From Lepidodermella squamata (lineage: Eukaryota; Gastrotricha), in the NCBI GenBank assembly GCA_047495785.1, contig JBLDXI010000015.1, positions 3,038,001-3,102,000 on the forward strand: a stretch of 64,000 nt of DNA, given 5' to 3'. The translations under genes were made by a program, and so were the position numbers. This document shows positions 1-12,814 of this stretch, piece by piece. Every line of letters begins with the position of its first letter. The first letter of the stretch is position 1. Below the pieces are notes generated by a model. It was not told the DNA's origin and did no database searches. It was given only the letters and a program-made list of their open reading frames with translations.

Positions 1-2
1 GC

Positions 3-3000
3 CATCCACCTCCACTTTTAGGACCAGGACCGCCTTATCCGCCGTATCAGGGCCCGCCTGTTCCGCCGTTATTACCCGGTGCGCCGCTGCCACCGCCGTT
101 ACTGGGTCCTGATACCCGGCCATCTCAGAAAAATTCGAAACACCAATCTCGACGTTACAGATCTCGATCGCGTTCCCGTTCTTCTAGATCTAGGTCAAGA
201 TCTCGATCCCGCTCGTCCCGGTCTAGATCACGGTCCTACTCGCGGTCTAGGTCCAGGTCTAGATCGAACGATCGTAGACGGAGTCGCCGTTACTCAAAAT
301 CTCGATCCCGATCGCGATCGAATTCTCGCGAACGTCGCCAGAAAAACGAAAGGGAACGCCGGAAGCGTGGCATGCCGCCAGCGCGAGATAGCTGCGTCTC
401 AATCGCTTCGACAACGATTTGGATCGGTCACTTATCGAAACATACCCGAGAAGCCGAGCTACGACAGCATTGTGAAGACGCGACCCGGGGCGGCCAAGTT
501 GTTTCTATCAACCTGATCACACCACGAGGCTGTGCTTACGTCACCTTCAACGACCGGCGAGATGCGCAAGTTGCAATTGACGAACTTCAGGGCGTTAAAA
601 TTCAGGGATTTGCCGCGCGTGTGGAATGGGCGCAGGGCAATGGCGTGAAGGGCGAGGAATTTAAGGAGGCTTGGGACAAGAAAAACGGTGTGACTTACAT
701 TCCGTGGGAGCAAGTTGGCGAATTTGATTTGCTGAGGCTCGCCGAGGGCGGTGTTGTCGATGAAGACACGCTGCCCGAGGGTATTCGTGACAAATTTATG
801 GCGGAGTATGAAAAATTACAGGAGGAGAAGCGACTGGCTGAGGAGTTAGCCGAAGAGCGGGCTAGAGCCGAGGCGTTGGAGCGAAGTCGCCGTGGCTCTG
901 AGGAGGAAACTGCTAGTTTTGAGGAGGGTAGCTACCGGGGTCGGGGTGGCTATCGAGGTGGCTATCGAGGCCGGGGTGGGTTTGGTGGTCGCGGCAGAGG
1001 AGGGGCGAGGTTCCAACAAACTGAGATCGGCCCAGTTGAAGAGCCGCCTCAAATTCGACTTCAAACCGATCTGCCCCTGTTACCCCAGGCGCAAGTTCAA
1101 TCCGCTGGCCCGGCTTTGATTCAGGTCCCGCCTCAGCCCTTGCTACCATTACTAGCCCAGCCGCAGATCAGCCAACCGCCTGCGTTATTCGCAACACCCC
1201 GGTTGCCTGGTTTGACGTTACCGGCTCAATTGACTGGTCTACCCCAGCCGCCTCAACCACCGCAACAGCAACAAAACCCGACAAGGCCAACCGGGCCGGG
1301 TTTGTTGGCTGTTCAACAAGCTATCGCTGCCGGGTCGTTATCAGCCGAGCAGCAGCAGACGATTTTAGGCGAGAAGGAGAAATCGAATTCGCAACAACAG
1401 CAAGACAATAGACCGTCGTCTATCGAGCAATTTCTGCAACAACAGCAGCAATTACCCCAGGCTGGTCAACCCTTCATTTTACCGGGTGGACCTGGGCAGG
1501 GTCCGCAGATTTTGCTGCGGTTACCGAATGGAAATCCGGGCCAGTTGCAGCTCCAGCCGCAAATGCCGATGATCGATGTTGTGACGGCGATGGCGCAGCT
1601 GAGGCAACAGGCTGAGGCGAGGCAGTTGGCCCAGCAGCAGGCTCAGGTGCAGCAGTTGCTTATTCAAAGGCTTCAGTTGCAGCAGCATCAAGAGGGTCAG
1701 ATGAATTTGATTCGACATTTGCAGCAGCAACAGCAATTGCAACAACAACAGCAACAGGCGCAGATTCAGGCGAGTCAAAACCAGCCGGGTGGTAGCAATG
1801 ACCAGGATGATAACGACCCGGACCAGGACGAGGCGGAGGAGGCGTATCGGCAAATGATGGCCGAGGAAGAGGCGGAGGAGCAGCGCAAGTTGCAACAGAG
1901 CCAGGCGACGGCGCAAATTCAGCCCGGCCAGGCGATTGACATTCAACGGGCTATGATGTTGGCGCAGGGTGGGGCCCAGAACCCGGTTGACTGGCAGCAG
2001 CAGCAGCAACAACTACAACAGCAAAGAAGCGCAACTGATTCGCCGAATTCGACAAATTCATCGCAGAATTCGAATCAAATGCAGCAGTTGCAACAGCAAC
2101 AGCAACAACAACAACAGCAGCAGCAGCAACAGCAATTTGCATTCCAGTTGCCGCCTGGTTTTCCTCAGATAGCTATCCAAGGTGAGCCACTCACATAAGA
2201 ATGCAATTTTTTAGAGACTTCCCTAGAGGAAAATAAATTATGTAAAAATTCGAATAATTGGGTCACATGCATCTAATGCATGTTGATCTTTTGATGTCGC
2301 TAATGTTATAATCAGCTTAGCTCGTGTTTGATGGCATCCAAAGGCTGATATTACAGATTGAAGCCTGAGTTCTCACTCAATCTGAAGTAATTTGTTCAAA
2401 AATCGTTCATGTCGCTAGACGCGGTTTGCCTCATTAGTAGTAATGCCTTGGGGTTTGAAAGTTGATCGTTTCAAGGCATGTCAACAAAATCGATCAACCC
2501 TGTTAGTTACAACCTAGCGAAGTTTTGATTTGATTCAAATATATCATTCGAACATAATAAAACAGACTATTTTTAGATTTATTTGAGGTCAAATACCTGA
2601 ATTTTGATCAAAATAACGAAAATTTGTGCAATTTAAGGTACTTACTAAAGCATTTTGAAGACTTGAAGGTGCAATTATGTCGAGATTTTGTTGATTCCTA
2701 TTCGTCTTAACAAATTCAAGGCTTATGAGTTCGTGGCGGTAATATCAGGCTATTGATTGAAATTTGAATCGAAAACGTCTGATAAAAGAATATTAACATT
2801 AAACACCAATATCAGCTTGTGAGAAAATTTAAAGGGTCTTACTTTTAGCGGAACCAAAGTTTTCAATGGGCTTAATTTTCAATGGGCTTAAAGCTACTTT
2901 TCTAGGCTTTCAAGCTTGTCATGATTTATCAGCATAATTTGAAATACATCATCATTAAATTCAGCGTAAAATTCTGTACAAGACGCATTCTTCACTATGG

Positions 3001-4031
3001 AATTCATGCATTGCCTCAATTTCGTAGAAATATTCAAAAAGCGACCTTTTGCTTACCTAAAATTATGTTCCGCGACATGCCGATTTGGTTTCGCAGGCAA
3101 ATTTGGTTCCGCTAAAAGATATTCTGAAATTTAAATAGTAGGGGATGTTTTGAAATTCGGATAAAAAGTATTTTTGGGTGCGATTTTCAAGCTGGTGATT
3201 GATTTTCAAGGTATCAGTATTGCCGAAGTTAAATACTAAAAGAACAATTGATTTTCAATTTTGTCCCTAGCTTGAAACCGAATTCAAATCCAACGAAATT
3301 GAATTCACAGGCCCAAAATATCAAATTTTAAATAAAATAAATATTTAGGAATTTTTGTAAGTTGGCCGCTGAAGACGATTCAATTTCATTTAATTATAAC
3401 TAATTTTCGATGTTTTTGATTTCGGTATTTTCGCAAAAGCACCGAATTGAAAGGTTATACTGAAAGTTTAATAAGTTAGATAGTATAAAAGAAAATAGGC
3501 TTGGGACTTGCGTTCTCAACAGTCTTGTTTTTATGATTAATGTTTTCGCAATGTTGAGTCATCTATTTTTTTGCGTATGACGCAGGTCGACCTCCGTTTG
3601 CAGCTGGACAACCGCTCGTTGGCTTACCAGGGGCGGAGCGGCTGCAGCTGCCGCCCGGCTTCCAGCTACAACTGCAGCCCGGCGGCGGGCTACAGCTAGT
3701 GCGACAGGGTGCACCGGGGTTAGCCCAGCAGCAACAACAACAGCAACAACAATTGCAGCAACAGCAACTGCAACAACTTCAGCAACTTCAGCAGCAACAG
3801 CAACGACTCGGTTCCCCTGGTGCGGCGAATATGAATCAACTGCTCAACGCGTTCCGCCAGCCGGGCCAGTCGGCGAGTCCGCAACCCGGCGGGCTGTTCC
3901 TGCGGCCGCCTGGGCTTCCGCAAATGGCGGCTAATTTCCGCGCCATGGTGCCGCAACACTTCCTGAGGCCGCCGATGCCTGGCGAGCCAGGTGCCGATTT
4001 GAGTGACATGAGTAATAATACTGGCCAGTAG
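3..4031 (+). CDS. SCAF4/8: SCAF4/SCAF8-type RNA-processing factor, 3' part
   Basis: Exons 3-2181 and 3586-4031 join in phase 1 across a 1404-bp intron (donor AG|GTGAG, acceptor CGCAG). The frame is open from the window edge, so the N-terminus is missing. Visible in order: a Pro-rich stretch, an Arg-Ser domain (about residues 48-120 of the visible part), one RRM (about 136-205) with the SCAF-like PRGCAYV and GVTYIPWEQV blocks, a charged helix, an RGG-like GYRGRGG patch, and a very long Gln/Pro-rich tail ending at 4031. In the family, SCAF4/8 bind the phosphorylated RNA polymerase II C-terminal domain through an N-terminal CID and prevent early polyadenylation. The CID would lie upstream of the window. 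The RRM and the flanking conserved block make the family call strong; SCAF4 versus SCAF8 cannot be decided. The polyQ runs use mixed CAG/CAA codons. Confidence 0.88.
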
Positions 4032-4359
4032 TGCGACGAGTTTTTATTTGATTATTAAATTCTAGCCATGATTCGAATATTACTAAAAGTAGTTGTGCGT
4101 AGCTGAAGATGAGCTAACATTTCAAAAAGTTGCTCTCATTTAGTTGTTTTATGAGACTTGTATTGTTGCTGTTGACGTTTATTTAACCTTTTGGCTTTGC
4201 TTTTACTATTTCTCTGGTCATTGTGACGGTAAATCTGATGATGAATCTATATATAAACCAAAAAATGTTCGCGTTTCGGCGGTGTCTTTTTCTACACACA
4301 CCTTGTTATTATTCGTAATTTTGAGGAGGATGAGGATATTTAAGTGCCTCTCTCTTTTG
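4032..4359. other. 3' flank of the SCAF-like gene
   Basis: AT-rich sequence directly after the stop. It is probably 3' UTR in its first part. The first AATAAA after the stop lies at about 4502-4507, inside the duplicated receptor-tail segment, so the true cleavage site is uncertain. Confidence 0.4.
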
Positions 4360-4625
4360 ATTGTTTTCTTGCTATCTGTGGACCGGCGACTCTCGGCTCG
4401 CTTTCCCAGCAAGTTCATGTGTATAAATTTCAGTCATTTTTACTTCCCGTTGCCGATATTTAATGACGATAATAATATGTGACAATTTTTGACTGAAGCG
4501 AAATAAATTGCGAAAAAGTCGAACCAATTCGTCGATCCTTTTTTTCAGAATTATTGTCCGGTGAATATTTCAGGCTTGGCCCGGAGTTTGGCGGCCGAAG
4601 TGGAAGCGGACTCGTTAAAGTCAGG
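4360..4625 (-). pseudogene. Degenerate copy of the 3' end of the Cys-loop receptor gene
   Basis: This segment repeats, with substitutions and deletions, the DNA at about 7905-8165, which holds the last coding codons and 3' flank of the Cys-loop receptor gene. Shared blocks include CAGTCATTTTTACTTCCCGT and CGAAATAAATTGCGAAAAAG. On the minus strand a KPEIFTG peptide is followed by a premature stop, and the preceding codons are deleted, so it cannot encode the receptor tail. It is a partial duplication, not a second gene. Confidence 0.7.
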
Positions 4626-5118
4626 AGTGAAAATCAAGACTAATCAAGGAAATAAGCAACGATGTGGAAGTCCTAAACTTGTGTTTCGGGCAGAAACCAG
4701 ATTTCAGCATTTAACACCACTAAGGATTCCTTGATTTTCAAGTGCCGAAATGGAGTTTATGCCGGAGATTCCCGTTCCCCCGGGTAGTTGGTTATTTTCA
4801 CTACTATAGCTACTAGGGCCTTCTGGGCATCAAAAAGGGTGGTACTGGTTGGTAGTAGATAGTAGAGTGTTCATTGTGCTATTGTTTTCGAAATCTAAAA
4901 TCAAAATCAAATTACTCGCGTTAATCGCGCAGTTTTTCTATTCTTTTCTTTCCGCATTTCTTCGCTGCTCTTGTTGAAACCACGACATGCCCAGCATCGT
5001 CAAAAATTCGTGTGGAATTGTAGCTTAGCCATCATCACTTTTATTGCATATGCTCATATAGCAGAAACACCGAGGTAAGTAATAAGTTCTGTCAAAGTTT
5101 TTCATGGAATTGGAAGAG
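4626..5118. other. Intergenic, nothing recognised
   Basis: No open frame with splice support and no recognisable RNA or repeat. It probably includes the 3' UTR of the minus-strand sushi gene next to it. Confidence 0.4.
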
Positions 5119-6943
5119 TTAGCCGCTGACGGTTTGCTGACTGCACGACGGCACAGCAACATCGTATGTTCTCATGCCGATGCACTTGACCCTGCCGGAA
5201 ACGCCGGCTGGGAATTTCTTGCCAGCATCGCAAGCGCAAGTGAAAGATTCGCCGACATTGACAAAGTCATCTTCGTTTTCACGACCATCAACCTCGCAAT
5301 ATCCGCCTGAGATTTCACTCGGGAAAGCGCACACAGGTCTTGCGGTAGTCGAGCTGAAGGTGCACGATGGCCTGTTACCATCCCACTGGTTCATGCCCTT
5401 GCAGGTCAGGGTGACAGTTGCACCTTTTTGTCCATTGGTTAGGTACCCTGCGTCACAGCCGCAAGTAGCCTTCTCTCCGACGTCGAAGTCGGTAGCGCCA
5501 TCCTTCGCTGCTGATTCGCAGTAGCCATTGACCAGAGTGTCCAAAGCAGACAGCGTGCAGATAGGTTTCAGGGTGGTGGTGATCTTCATGCACTTTGGCA
5601 CGACGCCTGAAAATGTCCTGGTAGATTGGCACTTGAGAACGCGATCTCCAATGAACCAGTAGTCATCTTCATCGTTGCAGGCGCAGGAAACCTTAATGGT
5701 TGAGGGCAGAATTGAAAAATTGTTCAAATTAATAATGAATTTTCAATTACCGTGCGTCCGACGTCGACGTCGTTATCGTCATCACCTTCCTCGGCGTGGC
5801 AAACACCTCCGGCAACAACGGGAGCCTTGCCGCAGCCGGCAGCACGGGTGGTTGTAGCAATTCTGACGCAGGTTGGAGATTTGGACCAGACGCCATTGGT
5901 CTGACAAGTAATCGTGGGATTTCCAGACATTTGGAAGCCAGGATTGCACTGAAAATTAATAACAATGTTGACTTCTGAGTATAATGGCAGCTCGTCAGCC
6001 TACTGTAAATGTAACAGCCTCTCCGATTTTAAAGATCTGTTTGTTGTCGGCGCCACCGATACAGTTGCTTCCCTCGCAACCAGTATTAGGAACGTCCTTC
6101 GGCCTTGCGCATATAGGAGCGAGGGTGGTTGTAGTTATAGGCTTGCATGTGGGAACGTTGCCGAATCTAAGAGATTAAAAAGGGGTCATAACTTGAGTTG
6201 GAATCAAAAATTGACGCAAAATACCTGTCATTTCCGATACATCTAGCGCGTGCACTGGTTGGCCACAGAGCGTCACGACGTTTACGACCAGACAGTGTTG
6301 CTGTAGCGCTCACGAAGTATCCGGAGTTGCATGTGCAAGAAACTTCCTCACCCAGGGCGATGCGTGGATTTGTAGTGTTGATCCTTGTGCAGGTACCGTA
6401 AGCGACTAAAGGTAACTTAGCGCAGCCCGGGAAGAGGGTTGTGGTAGTGACAATAGGCTTGCAGGTTGGCGGGTTCAGCCAAGTATTCCACTCTTTACAA
6501 GTCGGGTTCAGTACACCTGTTGAGCGCATGTAGCCGGCTTGACAGGTGCAGTTTGCTTGGTCTCGAACTCGGAAGTTAATTCCATTCAATTTGGCCCCAG
6601 TGCATGAACCGAAAGGCACAGTTGGGGGCGAGCAGATCATCTCACAAGTTGGGCTCTGAGTCCAGGTACCGTTGGCCTGGCATTTGACCTGAGTCGGACC
6701 AGTGAAAACCCAGCTGGAGTTGATCGTCTTGTAATAGACAACAGTATTGGGGTCGTACAGCTGAAGATCCTTGACTTCGCTAGTTTTGACAGTAAATATT
6801 CCAGCGCTAGAATCAGCCCATGGCTTGGTTGAGCAGTTGCCACAGTAGACGAATGGCGGATTGCCGCACTGACGGCCATCGACAGAACTGAGGAAGAAGC
6901 AAGCGACGCCCAGGAGGGCAAAGGAGAGAACAACCTTCAACAT
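5119..6943 (-). CDS. Secreted protein with seven sushi-like (CCP) repeats
   Basis: Four exons: 6225-6943, 6004-6166, 5751-5948, 5119-5691. All junctions are GT-AG and in phase, giving 550 residues. The start is the ATG at 6943; the frame upstream has only a TTG. MLKVVLSFALLGVACFF is a clear signal peptide. Seven modules follow with the pattern C..G..C.C..GY....C...W....P.C, separated by Thr-rich linkers such as KPITTTT. Each module resembles a complement-control (sushi) domain, although the cysteine spacing is loose. There is no transmembrane segment or anchor, so a secreted adhesive or recognition protein is likely. The last module lacks the Trp. Specific function unknown. Confidence 0.75.
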
Positions 6944-6997
6944 TGTAGCGAGTAAGACCAAAAGAGAAATGATGGTTACTATGCCGCTATGTTGCCC

Positions 6998-7005
6998 TTA
7001 TATAC
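6998..7005 (-). promoter_or_regulatory. TATA box of the sushi-repeat gene
   Basis: TATATAAG on the minus strand lies about 55 bp upstream of the ATG at 6943. That predicts a transcription start near 6970 and a very short 5' UTR. Confidence 0.5.
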
Positions 7006-8088
7006 AACCAGAATTCGAGGGAAAGCGGACGTTATGACGCGAAATTGCATACTTCCTGAAGCATTAAATTAGTCATGTAGCTATAATGAAAGCGAAGCTT
7101 CTTTCTGCAAAAAAACAAGAAGCCGCCGAGTATTAACACGCCACCCGGGCCGCTTGCTTCCATCTAACGTGGCGAACCGACGGCAGGGAGAACAGCGCAT
7201 GCGCATGCCTGGTTTATTATACCCATATTTCGTGCTGTTGACAAAATGGTAATAGCGGTTTCGATTACGGATGTGATGCTTCCCGCCTTGGGATAGACAA
7301 TAAATCTTCAAGTTTAACATTCCCAGACGAACACCGGTTATATTTTATATTAAATGTCATTCCTATTAAAAACCGTGTATTTCCTATGGCTGGTTATTTC
7401 TTTGATTTTCTTTTTATAATTTTCCGAAATCCTCGCTTTTACATCATTCTGTGACGATGAAAACAGCTCTATAGATATATTTTGCTTCTCCTGGTGCGTA
7501 TGCGTGCTGTATGGAACCAACCTGCGCCTTCTGTAGTTGACAACTCTCATCGAGCCTTTCATAGAAAACAAAATTCTTCCCTTCTTTGATCTTTGAGAAC
7601 CACGTCATAGCCGTCGTGAGGTGCCAGGAAATCACCGCCTACTGCTATACTGATACCTTTGCATATTTCCACTACTTGCTTAGTTTTAAAAACCGCTGGG
7701 AATTATGGTTAATTCTGCGTAATTTTTTAGGGTCGGTATATTCGCACCTACGCCTGAATTATAAGGTTCCACTGCGACTTGATCACCTAAACATTCATCC
7801 ACTGGAATTGCTTTTTCCAACCAGGCGAAGTGAGAGCAAAAAATGTTCAATTATCCGCAACTGGAACCAAGTACGAATAGTCAAAAAATTGAAGTTCGAA
7901 TATCCACTTTCGTTGTATTTTCGCTATATGTTGACCGGCGATTCTCTCACTTTCCCAAAACAAGTTCAAAAGTATAAGTTTCAGTCATTTTTACTTCCCG
8001 TTGCCGATATTTAACAACGATAATATGTGACAATTTTTTACTGAAGCGAAATAAATTGCGAAAAAGCCAAACCAATTCGTCGTTTTGT
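7006..8088. other. Intergenic, with the parent sequence of the 4.4-kb duplication
   Basis: No gene supported. The part from about 7905 onward is the 3' flank of the Cys-loop receptor gene and is the source-like copy of the degenerate segment at 4360-4625. Open frames here have no start context, splice sites or familiar residues. Confidence 0.45.
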
Positions 8089-9969
8089 TCAGAAGAATTC
8101 TCCGGTAAATATTTCGGGCTTGGTATAGTTTAATTGCGGCTGTTTCGTCGATGTTTGGCGGACAAAGTAGAAGCCGAAAACAGCGTAAGCTGTCGCCAGA
8201 GTCACGGCGTAAATGACTAGTCCTATGTTATTGAGCATGCTTGCAAGTTTGCTAGAGCCTTTCTTGGGTATAAGTTTCAATGGCAGCCCGATTATTTCGT
8301 TTTGCCGTTCGACACCATCTGAAATTATAAAAAATGTAAGCATGTCTAATTTTTAATTCGAGTTTTTAATTCGTAAACTGCAGCTCGCGGACCATTTTCT
8401 TGATTTTTCTAGCCAAAAACGGAACATTTTGCCGCAGGCGATCTTAACGCCCTACTTTGGGCCGATTCCTGTGCGTTAACGCCCCTTGTCCTTTGAGCCA
8501 CCTTAAAATGAGAGATCCAAATTCATTCACCAAAATACGAATTCCTAAGAATTTTCACATTTTTGCTACATTTCCAACCTGCTAGCTTTTTTGGTACCAC
8601 TATGAAGGAATCGCAGTGCGATGAGTATTGTTTTTACCTGGTGTGGGTGCAGGTGTCTCAGTAGCACGTCTTTTCGCTCGTTCCTCTCGTCTCGAATGTC
8701 TATCAGCCTGCCGACTTTCGTGGTCAACTCGCACGATTAGTGCAGTATAAAGCGTCATGAAGAGTGACGTTGACGTGATAAACGCAAAGAAATACGTCAA
8801 TACTGGGATGCCATTAGATTTAACCGGTACTGCTGCATCGAAGGCCAGGTAGAGCAAGAAATAGGACAACAGGCAGCTGAAAGCGGCTATGGTTAAAAAA
8901 TCCTCATTCTTTCATTTCCTCAAACAAGGTTAGATTCAAATTAACCCGTCATTTTCTCGTCAGTACGTTCGGGAAGCACAAAGGTTGCAAGTTGCAGAAT
9001 ATTGATGACCAAAGTCGGCAGAACAACGCTGATGATTTCGTGTTTAGGATCTCGCCGGATGCGAAAATAGAAAATCACGCCCGGGGTGTTGTGGCTGTGA
9101 TTTTTCGTCGCCTGGCCATCAAGTTCCCAAGCCAGGCTAGTTAGAGCTTGCCGGTCTGAAGACCATACTTGAAGGGCCTTTTTAGGGTTCTCGACTGCGA
9201 TTTCCAAGTCTTGAAGTCGATAACTAGGAGCCCGGATTGACAAAAAGCATTCTGTGGAAAAGTTATTCTATTAAAATAATCCTTCAATTTCGTATCCTAG
9301 GCTTGGACAACATTTATTATATGGTTTGATTATGGTGGCACATTAGGAAGGCGAGGTTCATTTCATTTTATAGGATTTATAGGAATTATAGGACTAATTT
9401 ATTTGAAGCTGGCTCTGAACCTTGGAAATCGAACGGATATAGGTGAACGTCCATGACACATTTTAGCACAACGTTCAATGAAACCAGCCAATTGACCTGA
9501 CCCCGAAAATCGACGCTGAGTGACATTTTCTCCCAAGTTTCATGGGGTGAAACCTGGCCCAGCAAATATATCGGAGGAAAAAAATAATAAAAATTCCTAT
9601 TTATATCCATACCTGATCAGCATTGTCTACTATGTATTGCGGATACCAGATTGTTTTAGCTGGTTGGACGATGAAAGTTCGGTTCAAATCGCTACAGTTC
9701 TCAGATTTAACCGCAAGTCGTTCATCGAGCCAAGAAAAATGTAGGAAAGTGATAGCTTGAACTGTTTCCATCGTTTCGCTGATGTGGAAAATTGATTTCA
9801 AAATCATGCGAACGATAACTCGAGTCGGGTGGCTAGGCGGCATTTTCACCACGTCAGCCATTCTTCGCCGGACCAAATTTTGAAAATTGTCGTGGCAATC
9901 ATGATCACCGAAGCAGAAGCCGGCGAAAATCGCCAAAATTAGTACTGAATATGACCTTGAAATACGCAT
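8089..9969 (-). CDS. Cys-loop ligand-gated ion channel subunit (nicotinic-like)
   Basis: Five exons: 9613-9969, 9421-9553, 8946-9251, 8638-8886, 8089-8318; 424 residues with all phases matching. A signal peptide (MRISRSYSVLILAIFAG) starts at 9969. The Cys-loop is complete across the exon 2/3 junction: two cysteines 13 residues apart with HLYPFDFQ between them. M1 follows FRIRRDP. M2 begins after DEKMT, keeping the Glu next to the pore that favours cation selectivity in this superfamily. M3 and M4 (SMLNNIGLVIYAVTLATAYA) are present. No adjacent Cys-Cys pair is seen in loop C, so it is not an alpha-type acetylcholine subunit. The M3-M4 loop is short. It would act as a plasma-membrane pentamer; the ligand is unknown. 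Exon 4 needs the acceptor at 8887 (ATAG|CCG) rather than the CAG a few bases on. Confidence 0.82.
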
Positions 9970-12255
9970 TTTTTTACTATTTTTACTCTGTTTATCATTT
10001 TTATTCGTATTTTCGGTCGTGATGGCCACTTCTCGCATCAGCGGGACTCTATATTTTCCAAGTTCAAACAAACTTGAATGTACAGGTAAATGAAGAAAGT
10101 TGGCATTATTTACGCTGGTGCAATTAAGTGTGTCACTAACGGCCGTCATCATTATACCTATTTTATTCCACCGCAAAAATGATGGCTATATCACATTATT
10201 AGATGAAAAATAAATAAAATATTATGTCAACGGCCTCGTCTTCATCATTATCAGTTTATACATGCGTCGGTTGGAGAGGCCTCGCAAAAAGAACACTCGA
10301 TTTTATACCTTGGAAACAAACACACATCGCCGTTTTTCGCCTTCATCTCTATTACGAGGTGTGATATTAAAAGGTAATAACAATAAATAAATAGCGTTAG
10401 CCTGGCCCTTGACGTGACAACGTTGACGCCTATCGGCTAACGAGCGTCCGGCAATAAAATAGCGACTGTAAAAATTAAGGTGGATATTGGAAGTTATTTA
10501 AATTTGTTGTTCCTTCCAACTCGCACCCACTTTCCCCATTTCGTGCGCACTTGGTAATTATTTTTGCCTTAGTACTTTTGCCTGATAGTAATTAGAAGTT
10601 GAAATTTTTTGAATTTTTTGACAAAGCCTTTTCGTGCGCTTGGAATAACGCCAGCCTGAGAAAGTAGCCGAGTGTTTTGCGCACTTGGCTCGCTTTTTCG
10701 AGGGTATAATAATACAAAACATATCATACGCGGCTCACTTGGCGCAAACTTTTTTCTCGTGTGTGTATTATTTGTTCGGCCTCGACAAGTTTCGGCGGCA
10801 TGCGTTTGATGTCATTTTATTAAACATGAGCCTGCTGTCGCGACCTTGCAAAACGATGGCGGCGTCGTAAACAAAAGTGGTGGCCTTTTTTACCATGTGA
10901 CTGCAAAAACGAAACGCGTGCGCTTCGTTAGCCGGCTATTATTAGTATTTGTAATTAGCATTGTTGTACGAGAAATGTTATTATTACTCGCAACAATCAG
11001 CTTATCTTGTTTCTTGTAACATGTCTCACCTGTGCGGCATGCGACAAAGCGCGCGCAATCTTTTCGCGACACCGGAAATTAGCACGCGCGCGGGTCATCT
11101 TCAAGGCCCATCGCTGCATCGTCCAGCCAACCTTAACCGTTTGTTGCCAATCAAAAATCGCGGCGCCGTGTAACATCCTGCCGAGACGTTATTTGCCTAG
11201 CCGCGTCCGATTTTTGGGACACCATCGGTTTGGCAATTTACCGCCCGGCACGCGCCCGGAGCGAGCGAGGCGTCGGCGGCGAGACGACGATATTAGGTCA
11301 ACAACAACACGGCCCTTGAAATAACAGCGGTAACTGCTCATCGTCCTTATTAGGCTCACCTCTCTATTTTATAACATTAACCCCGATGAACACATCACAA
11401 CAAACCACCTTAATGCAACTTGTTTACAGGCCCTTGGCTCTCGACGTCGACGCCTGCTGAGGAGGATATGCTCTTGTTTGGCCGTGAAGTGTGTAAATAA
11501 GATATCCTAAGACACCCTAGAGGATGATATTTGCGCCTCACTTGTTGTTGCGCCTTGTTGTGTTGTAGTGGTAATAAGCGGGCAAACATCCAGTAGCAGT
11601 AGTACATAGTACGGGTATAGGGTATCGCGCTACTGTGCTTATATTTACGCTTTATTTTTACGCCGGAACACACCTGTGGCGAATAAACGCGCGCCAAAAT
11701 TAACCGCGCGGCGATGATAACGCCCGCTCATCGCCCTTGCGATCATGCCGCGTAATAAAAACAACAAAACACCTATGCTGATGTGATGTGGTTAAATTGA
11801 CAAATTGCTATTACAGCCCGTCCGTCCGTCCGTCCGTCTTGCCTTCGTATTATACATTGCACATACATACACTTGAGTGATCAGAAGTTCGAAAGTTTAT
11901 ATTTATCTAAGCGTTACGCCCGACGCGCTTCGGTGACGCGAAAAAGACAATGCTAATAACACGCGCGATTTTCGTAACACCTTGTTATCATAATTTTCAT
12001 TACACCTCGGTTAATTTAAAACTTCAACCTCAGAGAGCTACTTGGTTTAATTATCGATGCACTTATTAAGGTGGCTTATATTTCATACTTAGAAAGATCG
12101 GAAAGATTGAGGGTTACCTTAAAGATTCTCAAATTTTATATTTTATTCGATTTTTTTTCTGCTAAAAGCTTGAAAGCTCTTCCTTAAAAAATGGATTTAA
12201 ATATTACGAATTTTCGATAGAATTTCCAACTGAATATTTATAATTTTCGGAGTGG
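9970..12255. other. Gene-poor intergenic DNA
   Basis: About 2.3 kb upstream of the receptor gene without a supportable exon. It contains a short CGTC tandem run near 11820. Open frames here are short, overlap on both strands and have no recognisable residues, so I read them as chance frames in GC-rich stretches. Confidence 0.4.
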
Positions 12256-12814
12256 ATATTCGTACTTAAATAAGTACGCGTTTTTTGATATTCATACTTA
12301 AATAAGTACGCATTTTTTGATATTCGTACTTAAATAAGTACGCGTTATTTGATATTCGTACTTAAGCAGCTTTCCGCTTACGTAATATTCGAAATTTTTC
12401 GACCATAATATTCAGCTTTTAAAACTGAGTAATAATCATATCTCACCCAGGAAGCTGAGATAACTTGGACTTGTCAAATTTGCATCCAAAAACATGAAAT
12501 TAGGGTTGGAAAGCTCAGGAAACCTAAAAGGTCCTGAACCTTAGATCCAACTTGATGAAAATAGGGAGAAACTCCAGATTTTGCCATCAAATTTGACAAG
12601 TCCAAGTTATCTCAGCTTCCTGGGTGAGATATGATTATTACTCAGTTTTAAAAGCTGAATATTATGGTCGAAAAATTTCGAATATTACGTAAGCGGAAAG
12701 CTGCTTAAGTACGAATATCAAATAACGCGTACTTATTTAAGTACGAATATCAAAAAATGCGTACTTATTTAAGTATGAATATCAAAAAACGCGTACTTAT
12801 TTAAGCAGGAATAT
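12256..12814. repeat. Near-perfect 227-bp inverted repeat (foldback element)
   Basis: The left arm 12256-12482 and right arm 12588-12814 are reverse complements, with mismatches only in the outermost bases, around a 105-bp spacer. The outer part of each arm holds three tandem copies of a roughly 36-bp unit with its own small palindrome (TACTTAAATAAGTAC-like). It looks like a foldback or MITE-type element. No open frame or clear target duplication was found. A transcript through it would form a long double-stranded hairpin. Confidence 0.85.

Noticed and set aside
1521-2012. Long Leu-rich minus-strand open frame
   Set aside because: It is the antisense reading of the Gln-rich CAG/CAA tail of the SCAF-like gene (CTG/TTG = Leu) and has no start or splice support.
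7586-8014. 142-codon plus-strand open frame
   Set aside because: No familiar residues. It overlaps the 3' flank of the receptor gene that is duplicated at 4.4 kb, and its start context is poor.
12256-12814. Regular short repeats that might suggest a CRISPR-like array
   Set aside because: The repeats are palindromic tandem units inside a foldback element, without unique spacers, in an animal genome.
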